NCBI RefSeq assembly: GCF_004360155.1
Contig: NZ_SAIS01000001.1
Coordinates: forward strand, 62,001-126,000
Reading direction: 5' to 3'
Length of the DNA: 64,000 nucleotides
Source of the DNA: Paraglaciecola marina
Lineage (GTDB): Bacteria; Pseudomonadota; Gammaproteobacteria; Enterobacterales; Alteromonadaceae
In this document: positions 37,271-46,150 of the stretch, one piece after another
How positions within the stretch are numbered: the stretch's first letter is position 1
Layout of the letters: each line of letters opens with the position of its first letter
The notes under the pieces: model-generated
What the model was told of the DNA's origin: nothing
Databases searched by the model: none
Seen by the model: the letters and a program-made list of their open reading frames with translations, nothing else
Made by a program: the position numbers and the translations under genes

Positions 37271-39828
37271 TTTTTATCACCTTGATTGATTTTTTGCTCA
37301 ATTGTATCGCCAACTGCATTTACCAGTCTTACTGACTCTAGCAATGAATATAAGTTTTCTTCGTGGCTATAGTTAAAGTTAACACTTTGGTTTTTATCTG
37401 GATTATTACCTTTTAAAGCAATATCAAAAAACACCCACCCATCTGGATTGAACTTAACCTTGCTCTCGAGTTGTGTAAAGTCTAGGTTTTCTAAAAGCGC
37501 TAATTCAGGCTGTTGCATTTTAATAGAATCAAATGAAGGGTTATTGTTAATGGTTAATTTACCTCCTGTTAGACTCGACAACCAACCATTGTCAACCATG
37601 AGCCCTTGTTGATTGATGTACATAGGTAAATTACCACTCACCTTGCCTGTAATCTTTATACCGGGTTGTTGCTGCAAGGCCACTACCTCCGCTAATTCTA
37701 TATTGCTTAGATTGACATTAAACTGTTGTTCTCGGCCATCTAACCATAAATTTGGTATTAAAAACTCACCCTCGAATATATTACCTTTAACTTTTTGTAG
37801 CCCCAATACAGTATTTTTTGAACTAACACTGGCTGTAATGTCACTGATGGTAAGGCCCACATCAATTGAGTCTATGTATAGATTAGCGTTTGATAACTGA
37901 AGCCCCGCTGAATTGTATGTTACAGGCGTAAGGTAATTAATATTATTTACAAGGTAGTCTTGATACTTGACTGATAGGTTTTGAATACTAGCCTGACCTT
38001 TTGCCATCAACTCTTGTGAGTCTAGAGGTAGGGTTATATCAAGACTGGCTGAAAGCTTACCTTGGTTAATCTCTAGTGTATGTATAATCTGGGCTAGAGT
38101 ATTATTTAACCTTGATATTGCCTGTTCAGGTATACCTATATTTACCTTTGCTTGTTGCTGGGTAACTTCGAGCACAAAGTCTTGCTCTAAGTTCACATAA
38201 TGCTGGCTAGAGAGCTCTTCACTTTGTAAATTTACTTGTGCCAAATGGGTGATGTTTATGGGCTGAAAATTGATATTCTGAATCGCTAAACTTGTAAGGT
38301 TAGACTGACCGGTCACACTCATTGAATCGAGGTCAGTGATGTTTAAATCTAGATGGTTACTGAAGTTCTGTAGATTGAAACCTGTATCTTGTAATTGGAC
38401 TAAATGGCTATCTAAGCTTAACTGTAAGTCATTGTAATGTTTGCCACTAACAACAAAATTACTCCTTGCTTGGTCAATATTAATAGTGTCTAGCTTTGCC
38501 TGTGAAATATGAATGTTTCCGCTCATTTCTAGAGAGTTTGCTGCGTTACTGTCGAATGTAAATCCGCTTGTGACTTCGGCCAAAGCTAAAGCTTTTGACT
38601 GCAAATTTTTAATTCTAATTTGCTGCTTATTATCAGTAATATTAAAATTTATTGTGTTTGCAGCGTTTGGGTTCTTAAAGTTTGATAGATCAACGTTAAG
38701 CTTACCCACTCCTTGAAAATCTACCATTTCTGCTGATAGGTTTGTCATGCTGGTGGTCTGAATATCAATCGGTTGCTTGAGAGTAAATTGATAGCCAACC
38801 TCCAGATTACCTGCTGTTTTGTAACTTAAGTTAACGAGTTCAAGTAACCGAATAATATCGACTTCATTTGTACTTTGTAAATCTATGATACTCAATTTAG
38901 GTATCTTGATTTCGTTGCCGCTGAGGGTGAATGGGGTGGGTATGAGTAGCGACAGCTGTGGGCTGTCACCATCTGCTAAATAGTTATGCACCATTGAGCA
39001 GTTTTCAAGTGATACTTGATTTGTTAATTGATTAACATCTATCTCGAATGAAAAGTCTACAAGGTTAATGTCAGTTATTAATGTTCCCGCAAGTACGAAA
39101 TCAATTGGGCAATTTTTAATAGCAACATTACTGGATATGTTTAGGGCGTTTTGGCTGTGTAATGTTTGCCCGTCAAAGGTTAGCAAAGTGCTAATGATAG
39201 CTTGATCTAATGCTGCTTTTTTTAATAACTCGGGTTTACTTCTGGCCCACTCTTGTATCTGGGGAATAAACTTTTTTAGGTCAGATAAACGCCATTCAAT
39301 GTCGGTCGTTAGATAGCTTGGGTTAACTTGGATTGTCGCGCTTAAATCTCCTGTTATCTTAACTTTTGTTTCTGCGACAGATTTAACAGTTAATTTGATA
39401 GGCTGCACTAAAACGTCAGAGTTTATATATAAACTGGTGATATTTAGCCTAGGTAAGGATTGAGGCAACGATAGGCGTTCGGCTTTCTGCTCTGAAGATG
39501 CCTTGATGTCTGAAGTTGCGGCGTTACTATGGTTTATGTGTATTTCTTCAATAGCCAAATCATTAGTCCACAGTTGCCAAGTCATATTTTCTATCGACAA
39601 CTCACCCATAGGAGAGCTTACACAGGCTTCTTGAACTTTCAGTTTAAAAGGTAAAGCAAATGAAAAGTCTAAGCACTGAATGGTTATATTATGACTGTCG
39701 GTAAAGTATTCGATACTTTTAACCGCAAGAGGGCGTTTAAAAATGAACGCACATATCACTAAAATGATTAGCAAAAAAAAGGTAGTTAAGGTTTTAGCTG
39801 CCCATGTTCGCTCAAAAAAGCGTGTCAT
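37267..39828 (-). CDS. ydbH: YdbH family AsmA-like intermembrane phospholipid transport protein
   Basis: An 853-residue periplasm-spanning protein anchored by one N-terminal transmembrane segment (TLTTFFLLIILVICAFIF at about 14-31). The rest is a beta-rich repeated groove of the TamB/YhdP/YdbH group, rich in Ser/Asn/Leu with alternating strands. The C-terminal WLSSLTGGKLTIN and the LALLENLDFTQLESKVKFNPDGWVFFDIALKGNNP segment are typical of YdbH. In E. coli YdbH, YhdP and TamB are redundantly required for outer-membrane lipid supply. First gene of ydbH-ynbE-ydbL; AAGGAAA precedes the ATG. Confidence 0.9.
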   Translation of the reverse strand: MTRFFERTWAAKTLTTFFLLIILVICAFIFKRPLAVKSIEYFTDSHNITIQCLDFSFALPFKLKVQEACVSSPMGELSIENMTWQLWTNDLAIEEIHINHSNAATSDIKASSEQKAERLSLPQSLPRLNITSLYINSDVLVQPIKLTVKSVAETKVKITGDLSATIQVNPSYLTTDIEWRLSDLKKFIPQIQEWARSKPELLKKAALDQAIISTLLTFDGQTLHSQNALNISSNVAIKNCPIDFVLAGTLITDINLVDFSFEIDVNQLTNQVSLENCSMVHNYLADGDSPQLSLLIPTPFTLSGNEIKIPKLSIIDLQSTNEVDIIRLLELVNLSYKTAGNLEVGYQFTLKQPIDIQTTSMTNLSAEMVDFQGVGKLNVDLSNFKNPNAANTINFNITDNKQQIRIKNLQSKALALAEVTSGFTFDSNAANSLEMSGNIHISQAKLDTINIDQARSNFVVSGKHYNDLQLSLDSHLVQLQDTGFNLQNFSNHLDLNITDLDSMSVTGQSNLTSLAIQNINFQPINITHLAQVNLQSEELSSQHYVNLEQDFVLEVTQQQAKVNIGIPEQAISRLNNTLAQIIHTLEINQGKLSASLDITLPLDSQELMAKGQASIQNLSVKYQDYLVNNINYLTPVTYNSAGLQLSNANLYIDSIDVGLTISDITASVSSKNTVLGLQKVKGNIFEGEFLIPNLWLDGREQQFNVNLSNIELAEVVALQQQPGIKITGKVSGNLPMYINQQGLMVDNGWLSSLTGGKLTINNNPSFDSIKMQQPELALLENLDFTQLESKVKFNPDGWVFFDIALKGNNPDKNQSVNFNYSHEENLYSLLESVRLVNAVGDTIEQKINQGDKK

Positions 39829-40049
39829 TAGTTTCCTTAGTGTTTTTATTAGTCCCGGTATTGTCAGACTAATGATATTGAATAAAGTTTATATAAGAGC
39901 AGTAAGAAGGACCGAGTGAAATTATTGTATAAGCGCGATTATTTATAAATAGGTAATTTCAATAAAAATATAGATTTGGCTGAAAATCTGTATCTATAAA
40001 GAGTTATGGGGTTTTAAGTTAACTGAGATGTATGAAGATGTGGGCGGTA

Positions 40050-40124
40050 TGGCGTCCCCACCAGGAATCGAACCTAGATCTAAGCCTTAGGAGGGCCTTG
40101 TTTTATCCATTAAACTACGGGGAC
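40050..40124 (-). tRNA. tRNA-Arg (anticodon CCT)
   Basis: On the minus strand the acceptor stem GTCCCCG pairs with TGGGGAC (one G-T), discriminator G and an encoded CCA end. A D arm TAGTTTAATGGATA, anticodon loop CTCCTAA (anticodon CCT) closed by AGGCC/GGCTT, and a T arm with GGTTCGATTCC follow. It decodes AGG. No integrase or direct-repeat scar lies beside it, although tRNA-Arg genes often serve as integration sites. Confidence 0.92.
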
Positions 40125-40173
40125 GTCGCAGTTAGCGATGCATTATGTCTTAGTCCTGAGTGGATTTAAACTG

Positions 40174-41325
40174 CTATTGTCTTGCTACAAAATCGTTTGC
40201 TTGAATATTCACCAGTAGTGCCCCTGTTGGTGATTTTACTATAGCGGTATCTGTAAACACTTCGACTACTGTGACCTTTTCGGGGTGAAGGTGAAATTGT
40301 CTACCTTGCTCACCTTGTGGCGAGTGATATTGATTCATTTTGAATAGGGTCAGCTTATCACCTTTTTTAACACCGTTTTGAAGTCCAATATTGATAATAA
40401 GACTTTCATTGCCTGTCTTAATCACTCTCCCAAATGCAGGTTGGCAACTGATGGTTTCTTCGATTTCTTGGATGCTTTGTTGTTGTAATTCTTGAGCGGC
40501 GAGTCCAAATTTTGAGTTCCAAAGTTTGTGGCTATTACTATCAATACTTTGATGCAAATCAAAATCCCATAATGCATTCATAGTTTTATGCTTTTGATAG
40601 ATCATTTCTCCAGAATATCCATCATACATAGTAAGTGTAACGGCTAGATTACGAGTGACTTTGTCATCTGCCCACGGGTTCCAGTTTTGAGTGGGCGCTG
40701 TTTCAATTGAAAACTCGTTGATTTCGCCAAATATAACAAATTGACTGTTGGTTTTTCGAGATAATTCATAGGCAAAGGATTTTTGCTCACTTGGGTCTGA
40801 CTTTAAGTAATAGGGTTCAATTTGTTTTATATAGCTAAATTGAGTGTTTTCTTGAGACGCAAGTTGTAGCCGGGTGGCAAAGGCTTTTCCAAAATCATAT
40901 AAGTTGCCGGCTGCAGCTTGTTGCCGCTTTTGAAAGTCGTACCAAGTAGTGACTATGCTTTTTTTGTAGTCTGAAGCGGCACAGGTAGTTTCAATTGGGA
41001 ATATATCGGCACGAATAGACACAGTTACATAGTCTTGATGATAAACTTCATTTATGAGCTCAATATGATTTACGTCGCCGGCTGAGGTGATTTCTAGGGT
41101 GTCATCTTTCAATAGACCATTTGCCATGATTTGCACATTTTTTACTGCTGCGCCAGAAAACAACAGGGCTTGCTTGATGGCTTCTTGGGTGGCGAGTTGC
41201 CGTGCTGCTTGCTTTTGGCCATCATGAATAACGGCTTGGCCACTTGCTTCAATCCATGTTGCTTGCGTGGTAAGGCTAGTTACCAATATAACTAGAAATA
41301 GAATTTGGTTTTTCACAGCTGGCAT
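40174..41325 (-). CDS. flgT: Flagellar assembly protein FlgT (H-ring)
   Basis: A 383-residue periplasmic protein with a signal peptide (MPAVKNQILFLVILVTSLTTQATW). FlgT forms the middle H-ring around the basal body of sodium-driven polar flagella and helps MotX/MotY assembly. The N-terminal WIEASGQAVIHDGQKQAARQLATQEAIKQALLFSGA, the central TNSQFVIFGEINEFS and the C-terminal INIGLQNGVKKGDKLTLF are typical. The start is the ATG at 41325; the TTG 13 codons upstream is less likely. Divergent from flgP; a sigma-54-like site lies 82 bp upstream. Confidence 0.88.
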   Translation of the reverse strand: MPAVKNQILFLVILVTSLTTQATWIEASGQAVIHDGQKQAARQLATQEAIKQALLFSGAAVKNVQIMANGLLKDDTLEITSAGDVNHIELINEVYHQDYVTVSIRADIFPIETTCAASDYKKSIVTTWYDFQKRQQAAAGNLYDFGKAFATRLQLASQENTQFSYIKQIEPYYLKSDPSEQKSFAYELSRKTNSQFVIFGEINEFSIETAPTQNWNPWADDKVTRNLAVTLTMYDGYSGEMIYQKHKTMNALWDFDLHQSIDSNSHKLWNSKFGLAAQELQQQSIQEIEETISCQPAFGRVIKTGNESLIINIGLQNGVKKGDKLTLFKMNQYHSPQGEQGRQFHLHPEKVTVVEVFTDTAIVKSPTGALLVNIQANDFVARQ

Positions 41326-41362
41326 GTTTTGACCCGTTAAGTATTTGCAAAACCACAGAGAC

Positions 41363-41381
41363 AATATTCTGTCAGAATATT
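41363..41381. repeat. Perfect palindrome between flgT and flgP
   Basis: AATATTCTGTCAGAATATT is a 9-bp perfect dyad with a single central T, placed in the divergent promoter region 38 bp before the flgT start. It resembles a dimeric operator more than a terminator, since no T-tract follows. Confidence 0.6.
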
Positions 41382-41406
41382 AGGTTTCAATTTTAAATTG
41401 GGATTA

Positions 41407-41422
41407 AGCACAAATCGTACCT
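41407..41422 (-). promoter_or_regulatory. Candidate sigma-54 promoter for flgT
   Basis: Minus strand AGGTACGATTTGTGCT keeps the invariant GG-N10-GC spacing and fits TGGCAC-N5-TTGCW in most positions. Weaker than the flgB and flgF sites; about 82 bp before the flgT ATG. Confidence 0.45.
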
Positions 41423-41457
41423 ATCAAGTTTTTACACCCTTGTAGCTGGTTGGTTTT

Positions 41458-41473
41458 GGGTATGGTTATTGCT
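41458..41473 (+). promoter_or_regulatory. Candidate sigma-54 promoter for flgP
   Basis: GGGTATGGTTATTGCT: GG-N10-GC spacing correct, TTGCT exact, -24 box imperfect. It ends 38 bp before the flgP ATG, the same distance as for flgF. Confidence 0.5.
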
Positions 41474-41511
41474 TTACAATTGATATGAGACTAATTTTAG
41501 GCGGTAAATCA

Positions 41512-41988
41512 ATGTTGCTAAATTTCCAAAAGAGCTTAAAGGGCTGGATTTTAATTTTACCTATTTTTTTAATGGGTTGTACTAGTTGGTTTAGTAAACA
41601 CGTGGAATGGGAAACAATAGAGCCTGACACTTACCCGGTTATTTCTGCTATTGGTTATGCACCAATTTCTGCTCAGCGTGGAGCAAATGACTCAGTGAAA
41701 ATGCTAATGGCACTTAAAGCCTCTAAGTTGGATGCTTATCGAGAATTAACTCAACAAGTTTACGGACAAAAACTTGACGGTGATCAGTCGTTACAAAGTT
41801 TGGTGTTAGAGAACACCCAATTAGATAGTTCAGTTCAAGGAGTAATTAGAGGCGCAAGGGTGGTTAAGAGTTACCCGGTTGGTAACGATACCTATGCGAC
41901 AGAATTAGAATTAGATTTTAAATTAGTAAATGATATTTATTTATCTACTGCTAGGCCTAAACGAATTAAAGATGTTCGTTATTATTAA
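41512..41988 (+). CDS. flgP: FlgP-like flagellar outer-membrane lipoprotein
   Basis: A 158-residue lipoprotein: MLLNFQKSLKGWILILPIFLMGC, lipobox LMGC, Cys23. The mature part (PVISAIGYAPISAQRGAND, KASKLDAYRELTQQVYGQKL, GARVVKSYPVGNDTYATELELDF) is the LPP20/FlgP fold found in the outer H-ring disc of Vibrio and Campylobacter flagella. I choose the ATG at 41512 behind AGGCGG; the annotated longer frame adds nine residues. In Vibrio a flgO gene usually neighbours it; none is seen here. Confidence 0.82.
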   Translation: MLLNFQKSLKGWILILPIFLMGCTSWFSKHVEWETIEPDTYPVISAIGYAPISAQRGANDSVKMLMALKASKLDAYRELTQQVYGQKLDGDQSLQSLVLENTQLDSSVQGVIRGARVVKSYPVGNDTYATELELDFKLVNDIYLSTARPKRIKDVRYY

Positions 41989-42010
41989 GCTTAACTGTTG
42001 CTGTCTCGCT

Positions 42011-42706
42011 TTAATCTAGTCGTATTTTTTGAGATTGCCGTTTACTCAAATAGGTGATAAAACCATCACTTAATTGATTGGCATGTTGTTGGGCTAATTG
42101 GTCTGCAAGGTTACTATCTTGGTTTTCAATAGCGTCGATGATCAAGTCATGGTTATCCACCATCTCAGGTGGAGGGTTGTCGTTAAACAGGCGATAGTAA
42201 ATTCTTAATGTCCTTTTTCCTTCATCCAAGAGTCGTTTGTACATTAAAGTAAAGTAGCTGTTTTGTGAGGCTTCACTTACTGCTATGTGAAATGCGTGAT
42301 TACAGTCAATCATTGCGACCACGTCATGGGCGCGAACTGCTTCTTTAAACTTCTGGTTTTTATCTTTTATTAGCTGTAAGTCTGATTCTGTGCGGTTCTC
42401 AGCTGCTAAGCGGGTCACAGCCCTTTGAACTAGATCGAGTGCGTCCATAAAGTTAGGAAAGTCTTCTAGGGTTAGAGGAGACACTTGAGAGCTTTTATTC
42501 GGCAGAGTTTTAATTAGGCCATCAGCGGCCAAACGTATAAATGCCTCTCTTACTGGAGAGCGGGAGACCTCAAAACGCTTGGCCATGCTGTTTTCGTCTA
42601 TGGTACTGCTAGGAGCTAATACTAGGGTGAGTATTTCTTCTCTAATGGTTTCGTAAATGGTAACAGCATTAGATACCTTGCTATTTGGGGCAGGGCTTTT
42701 AGGCAT
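42011..42706 (-). CDS. GntR family regulator (FadR/FCD subgroup)
   Basis: A 231-residue GntR-type repressor: winged HTH at about 15-75 (IREEILTLVLAPSSTIDEN, RFEVSRSPVREAFIRLAADGLI) and a helical FCD ligand domain (about 85-220, with histidines of the HAFHIAVSEASQN motif likely binding metal). FCD regulators control transport and metabolism of organic acids and amino acids. It lies inside the flagellar locus next to SulP and NhaC genes and probably controls them. Start is the ATG at 42706. Confidence 0.85.
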   Translation of the reverse strand: MPKSPAPNSKVSNAVTIYETIREEILTLVLAPSSTIDENSMAKRFEVSRSPVREAFIRLAADGLIKTLPNKSSQVSPLTLEDFPNFMDALDLVQRAVTRLAAENRTESDLQLIKDKNQKFKEAVRAHDVVAMIDCNHAFHIAVSEASQNSYFTLMYKRLLDEGKRTLRIYYRLFNDNPPPEMVDNHDLIIDAIENQDSNLADQLAQQHANQLSDGFITYLSKRQSQKIRLD

Positions 42707-42776
42707 AGTATGATTTAACAAGTGTTAGATATTCTCTCGGTATTATAAAGGTGTTACGGCTAATAAGCAGTAGCAC

Positions 42777-44483
42777 CTAGCCTTTAAGTTGCTCATTATT
42801 ATTCTCAAGATAGCTCATGGCTTCATCGGCGGTAAAAAATAACTTCCCTGGGGCTAATGTTAACAAAATATCTGTCAATTTTAATTTATCTTGAATAATG
42901 CCTTTCACGTCTGACAGGTGCAGTGTTATGCCAGCTTCTCTTAAGTTCAAGATTAAGGTTTCTAGGGTCTCAAGGGCGCTTTCATCAATAGAGCTAACCG
43001 AGCTAAAAATTAATACAAGATTCTTAACTTCTTGGTTTTGTTCACACCTCTCCATAATATAGTTTTCAATGTATTGAACGTTGGCAAAAAACAAATTTTC
43101 GTCAATTCTTAAATACACACTGTGTTTTTGTGTTTTTACATTGAGGCGGTTCACGTTTCTGAAATAGCCGCCTTGTGCCCTTCCAACTTCTGCGATATGA
43201 GGATGGGTGGTTCGATGCATAAACAATATCATTGAACATGCAATACCCGCCCAAATTCCAATTTCTACCCCTAACAATAATGAACTTAGAAAGGTAAAAA
43301 GCAAACTAATGGCATCGGCTTTGTTAAAAGCCCAACAGCGCCGAATATGTTTAAAATCTATCATGGGCAACACAGACATGATCACGACTACCCCTAAAAT
43401 AGCCTTGGGTAGGCTAATTAGATATGGCGTAAGAAAAAATAAACTTATGACTAATACCACAGCAGATACTAGATTTGCTACTTGGGTAACAGCACCGGAT
43501 GCATAGTTCACCATAGAGCGGCTGACACTGCCTGCCAACGCAAAAGATCCTATTAGAGCCGAGCCAATATTGGCCGCTCCTAAAGCTAATAACTCTTGAT
43601 TTGAGTTAATCTTCTCACGTCTTTTACTGGCAAGGGTTACCCCAGTGGCAATACTGGTTAAAAAACAAATTAGCGCAATAGATGCCGCTGGAAAGGCTAG
43701 TTCAGGCCAGTGAGCAAAGGTCAGAATATCAAGATTAATAGTGGGAAATGAGTTAGGAATTTGACCTATAACCGCTACATTGTAGTTGTCTTGCATGTGG
43801 AATTGACTCACTAAAATTATGCTAATGATGACCAATATAACTGGGCTAGACTTACTTAATGCTAATGCGATAGGGCCCGTTAGCTGCAGTTTTTCTAGTA
43901 AAGCAGGAAGTAGCAATTTACTAGACCAAAGTAAGATAATTCCTAGAATACTTAAAGTCATTACTGCCGAGTTAACTTGATTTAAGTGAGTGGCAGTAAA
44001 AATTAAAATATCTTTAAAGGATAATCCACTATTAGGCTGTAAACCTAGAATTACCGGGATTTGACTACTAGCTATGATGATCGCAGATGCGCTAGTAAAG
44101 CCACTAATTACCGGCTTGCTTATAAAGGTGGTTAAGCTTCCCAACCGCAATAAGCTAAGTAGTGATAAAAATATGCCTGTTAAAATCGTTAGGTTAACCC
44201 CTAGGCTTATATATTCTTGTGTGGTTTGTGGTGCTAGTTTGGTAATGGATGAACCTATTAACAAACTTATTAGTGCAGCTGGGCCAATCACTAATGTACG
44301 ACTACTTCCTAAACAGGCATATATCAACAGGGGTAAAATAGCCGCGTATAGGCCATATTCAGGTGGAAACCCAGCAAGTTGCGCATAAGCTAATGATTGG
44401 GGGAGGGCAATACTTGCTGTAACTAATCCCGCCACACAGTCACTAACAAACATACCTGAATTGTAGTTTTTGAGTCGAGTCAT
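42777..44483 (-). CDS. SulP family inorganic anion transporter with STAS domain
   Basis: A 568-residue SLC26/SulP transporter: about 14 membrane segments with PQSLAYAQLAGFPPEYGLYAAILPLLIYACLGSSR near the N-terminus, LALGAANIGSALIGSFALAGSVSRSMVNYASGA near 300 and a cytoplasmic STAS domain from about 440 (VYLRIDENLFFANVQYIENYIMERC, then FSSVSSIDESALETLETLI). Substrates in the family include sulfate, bicarbonate and C4-dicarboxylates. I favour the ATG at 44483, with GAGG eight bases before it, over the ATG five codons upstream. Confidence 0.9.
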   Translation of the reverse strand: MTRLKNYNSGMFVSDCVAGLVTASIALPQSLAYAQLAGFPPEYGLYAAILPLLIYACLGSSRTLVIGPAALISLLIGSSITKLAPQTTQEYISLGVNLTILTGIFLSLLSLLRLGSLTTFISKPVISGFTSASAIIIASSQIPVILGLQPNSGLSFKDILIFTATHLNQVNSAVMTLSILGIILLWSSKLLLPALLEKLQLTGPIALALSKSSPVILVIISIILVSQFHMQDNYNVAVIGQIPNSFPTINLDILTFAHWPELAFPAASIALICFLTSIATGVTLASKRREKINSNQELLALGAANIGSALIGSFALAGSVSRSMVNYASGAVTQVANLVSAVVLVISLFFLTPYLISLPKAILGVVVIMSVLPMIDFKHIRRCWAFNKADAISLLFTFLSSLLLGVEIGIWAGIACSMILFMHRTTHPHIAEVGRAQGGYFRNVNRLNVKTQKHSVYLRIDENLFFANVQYIENYIMERCEQNQEVKNLVLIFSSVSSIDESALETLETLILNLREAGITLHLSDVKGIIQDKLKLTDILLTLAPGKLFFTADEAMSYLENNNEQLKG

Positions 44484-44626
44484 CTGCGATTGCCTCATTG
44501 ATTAGTAAATAACCCTACCTTGGTGTCCTTTATACCTCAATAATTGCTATTGTGTACAGTTATGTCGACAATTGTTTTTTATCCTGATATTCTTTTACCA
44601 CTGAGTATTGATAGGTGACGACCAAG

Positions 44627-46102
44627 ATGAAAGAAATTCGACAGCCAAGTTGGCAGGTTGCGTTAGTACCTATTATGAGCACTCTAGCTATATTGATGGT
44701 ACAGATTTTAGTGTTTAAAGGGGCTCCGCACATACCTCTCATTTTAGGTATTGGTATTACCGCCATCTTTGGAATTTTACACGGCCATAAATGGTCAGGT
44801 TTACAACAGGGCATGCTATCAAGTGTTTCAGTAGCTTTACCTGTGCTTGGCATTTTTATGGTGGTGGGTATGACTATAGGTACTTGGATTGCCAGTGGTA
44901 CAGTGCCGTTTTTAACTAAGGTAGGCTTGGAAATTTTGACCCCCACTGGCTTTTTACCTCTTACTTGTATTATTTGCGCCATTGTCTCGGTTTTTACGGG
45001 AACCTCTTGGGGCACAGTGGGCACTATTGGTTTAGCATTACTTGGCATAGGCGAGAGTTTAGGTATACCCAGTTACTTTACTGCAGGGGCTGTTGTCTCT
45101 GGTGCTTGGTTTGGAGACAAAATGTCTCCCTTGTCTGATACCACCAACTTTACAGCGGCCATCACAGGCACTAACCTTTACACACATATGCGCAATATGT
45201 TGCCTACTACTTTTCCAGCTTTAGTTATTTCTCTAATTATCTATACCTACTTAGGAAGCGCCTACACAAGTACCTTAGCTGAACTGGGTAATGTAGAAGC
45301 CCTAGACAAATTACTGTCTGAATCTTTTGTATTAAACCTTTGGGTATTATTACCGCCTTTGGTGATAGGTATATGTATATGGAAGAAAGTTGAGCCTATG
45401 CCTTGTATGTTTTTAGGTGTGTTTACGGCGAGTTTAGTTGCATTTTTTGTACAGGGTATGCCGGTAAACGAGATTTTACAGGTGATGATGAGTGGTTATG
45501 TCAGTGAAAGTGGTAACCCTGCCATTGATACTTTGTTATCTAAAGGTGGGATCATGTCTATGACATGGGTGATCACTCTTATTATGATAGCAATGGCATT
45601 TGGTGGGGTACTGCAAAAAACGGGATGTTTTGATGCTATTTTATCTAGTGTGATGCCATTTCTTAAGGGGCGCATCGGTTTGGTATTTGCCACTATGTTT
45701 GCAACTGTAAGTTTTAACTTTGCCAGCAATGCTTTTATTGCTTACACCATACCAGGGCGAATGTTTACTCCAGCATTCAGAGGACAGGGGTTTTCAAGCT
45801 GTAATGTGTCTAGAATACTAGAAGATGGAGCCACTATGAGCGCTCCGCTCATTCCATGGAATTCAGGAGCTGTGTTTGTATCTGGCACCTTAGGTATTCC
45901 TACTGTGCTCTATGCCCCCTTCGCATTTTGTAACTGGATATCTTTTCTTATCAATTTATTTTGGGGCCTAACTGGCTGGTTTATTCCTAAAGCCTCAGAG
46001 GCGGAGATTCAAAATTGGTGTCAGCAAAAAGCTCTGATTTTGCGGGACGGCAATATAATTGAAGCTACGCCTGAAAATACCCAATATTTAATAAGTAAAT
46101 AA
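44627..46102 (+). CDS. Na+/H+ antiporter NhaC family
   Basis: A 491-residue polytopic antiporter of the NhaC group: GIGITAIFGILHGHKWSGLQQGML near 40, CAIVSVFTGTSWGTVGTIGLALLGIG near 120, GAVVSGAWFGDKMSPLSDTTNFTAA near 155 and FASNAFIAYTIPGRMFTPAFRGQG toward the end, with LEDGATMSAPLIPWNSGAVF. NhaC members exchange Na+ for H+, or amino acids with malate in paralogues. Start is the ATG at 44627 behind AGGTGA; a GTG four codons earlier is possible. Divergent from SulP. Confidence 0.88.
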   Translation: MKEIRQPSWQVALVPIMSTLAILMVQILVFKGAPHIPLILGIGITAIFGILHGHKWSGLQQGMLSSVSVALPVLGIFMVVGMTIGTWIASGTVPFLTKVGLEILTPTGFLPLTCIICAIVSVFTGTSWGTVGTIGLALLGIGESLGIPSYFTAGAVVSGAWFGDKMSPLSDTTNFTAAITGTNLYTHMRNMLPTTFPALVISLIIYTYLGSAYTSTLAELGNVEALDKLLSESFVLNLWVLLPPLVIGICIWKKVEPMPCMFLGVFTASLVAFFVQGMPVNEILQVMMSGYVSESGNPAIDTLLSKGGIMSMTWVITLIMIAMAFGGVLQKTGCFDAILSSVMPFLKGRIGLVFATMFATVSFNFASNAFIAYTIPGRMFTPAFRGQGFSSCNVSRILEDGATMSAPLIPWNSGAVFVSGTLGIPTVLYAPFAFCNWISFLINLFWGLTGWFIPKASEAEIQNWCQQKALILRDGNIIEATPENTQYLISK

Positions 46103-46150
46103 TGCTGCCGAGTATTAGTGACAGCAACCCTTTTAGTGTGGAGAAAAAAC

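Noticed and set aside
40050-40124. tRNA-Arg(CCT) as an integration site
   Set aside because: No integrase, direct repeat of the tRNA 3' end or composition change is seen on either side; ydbH and flgT are ordinary core genes.
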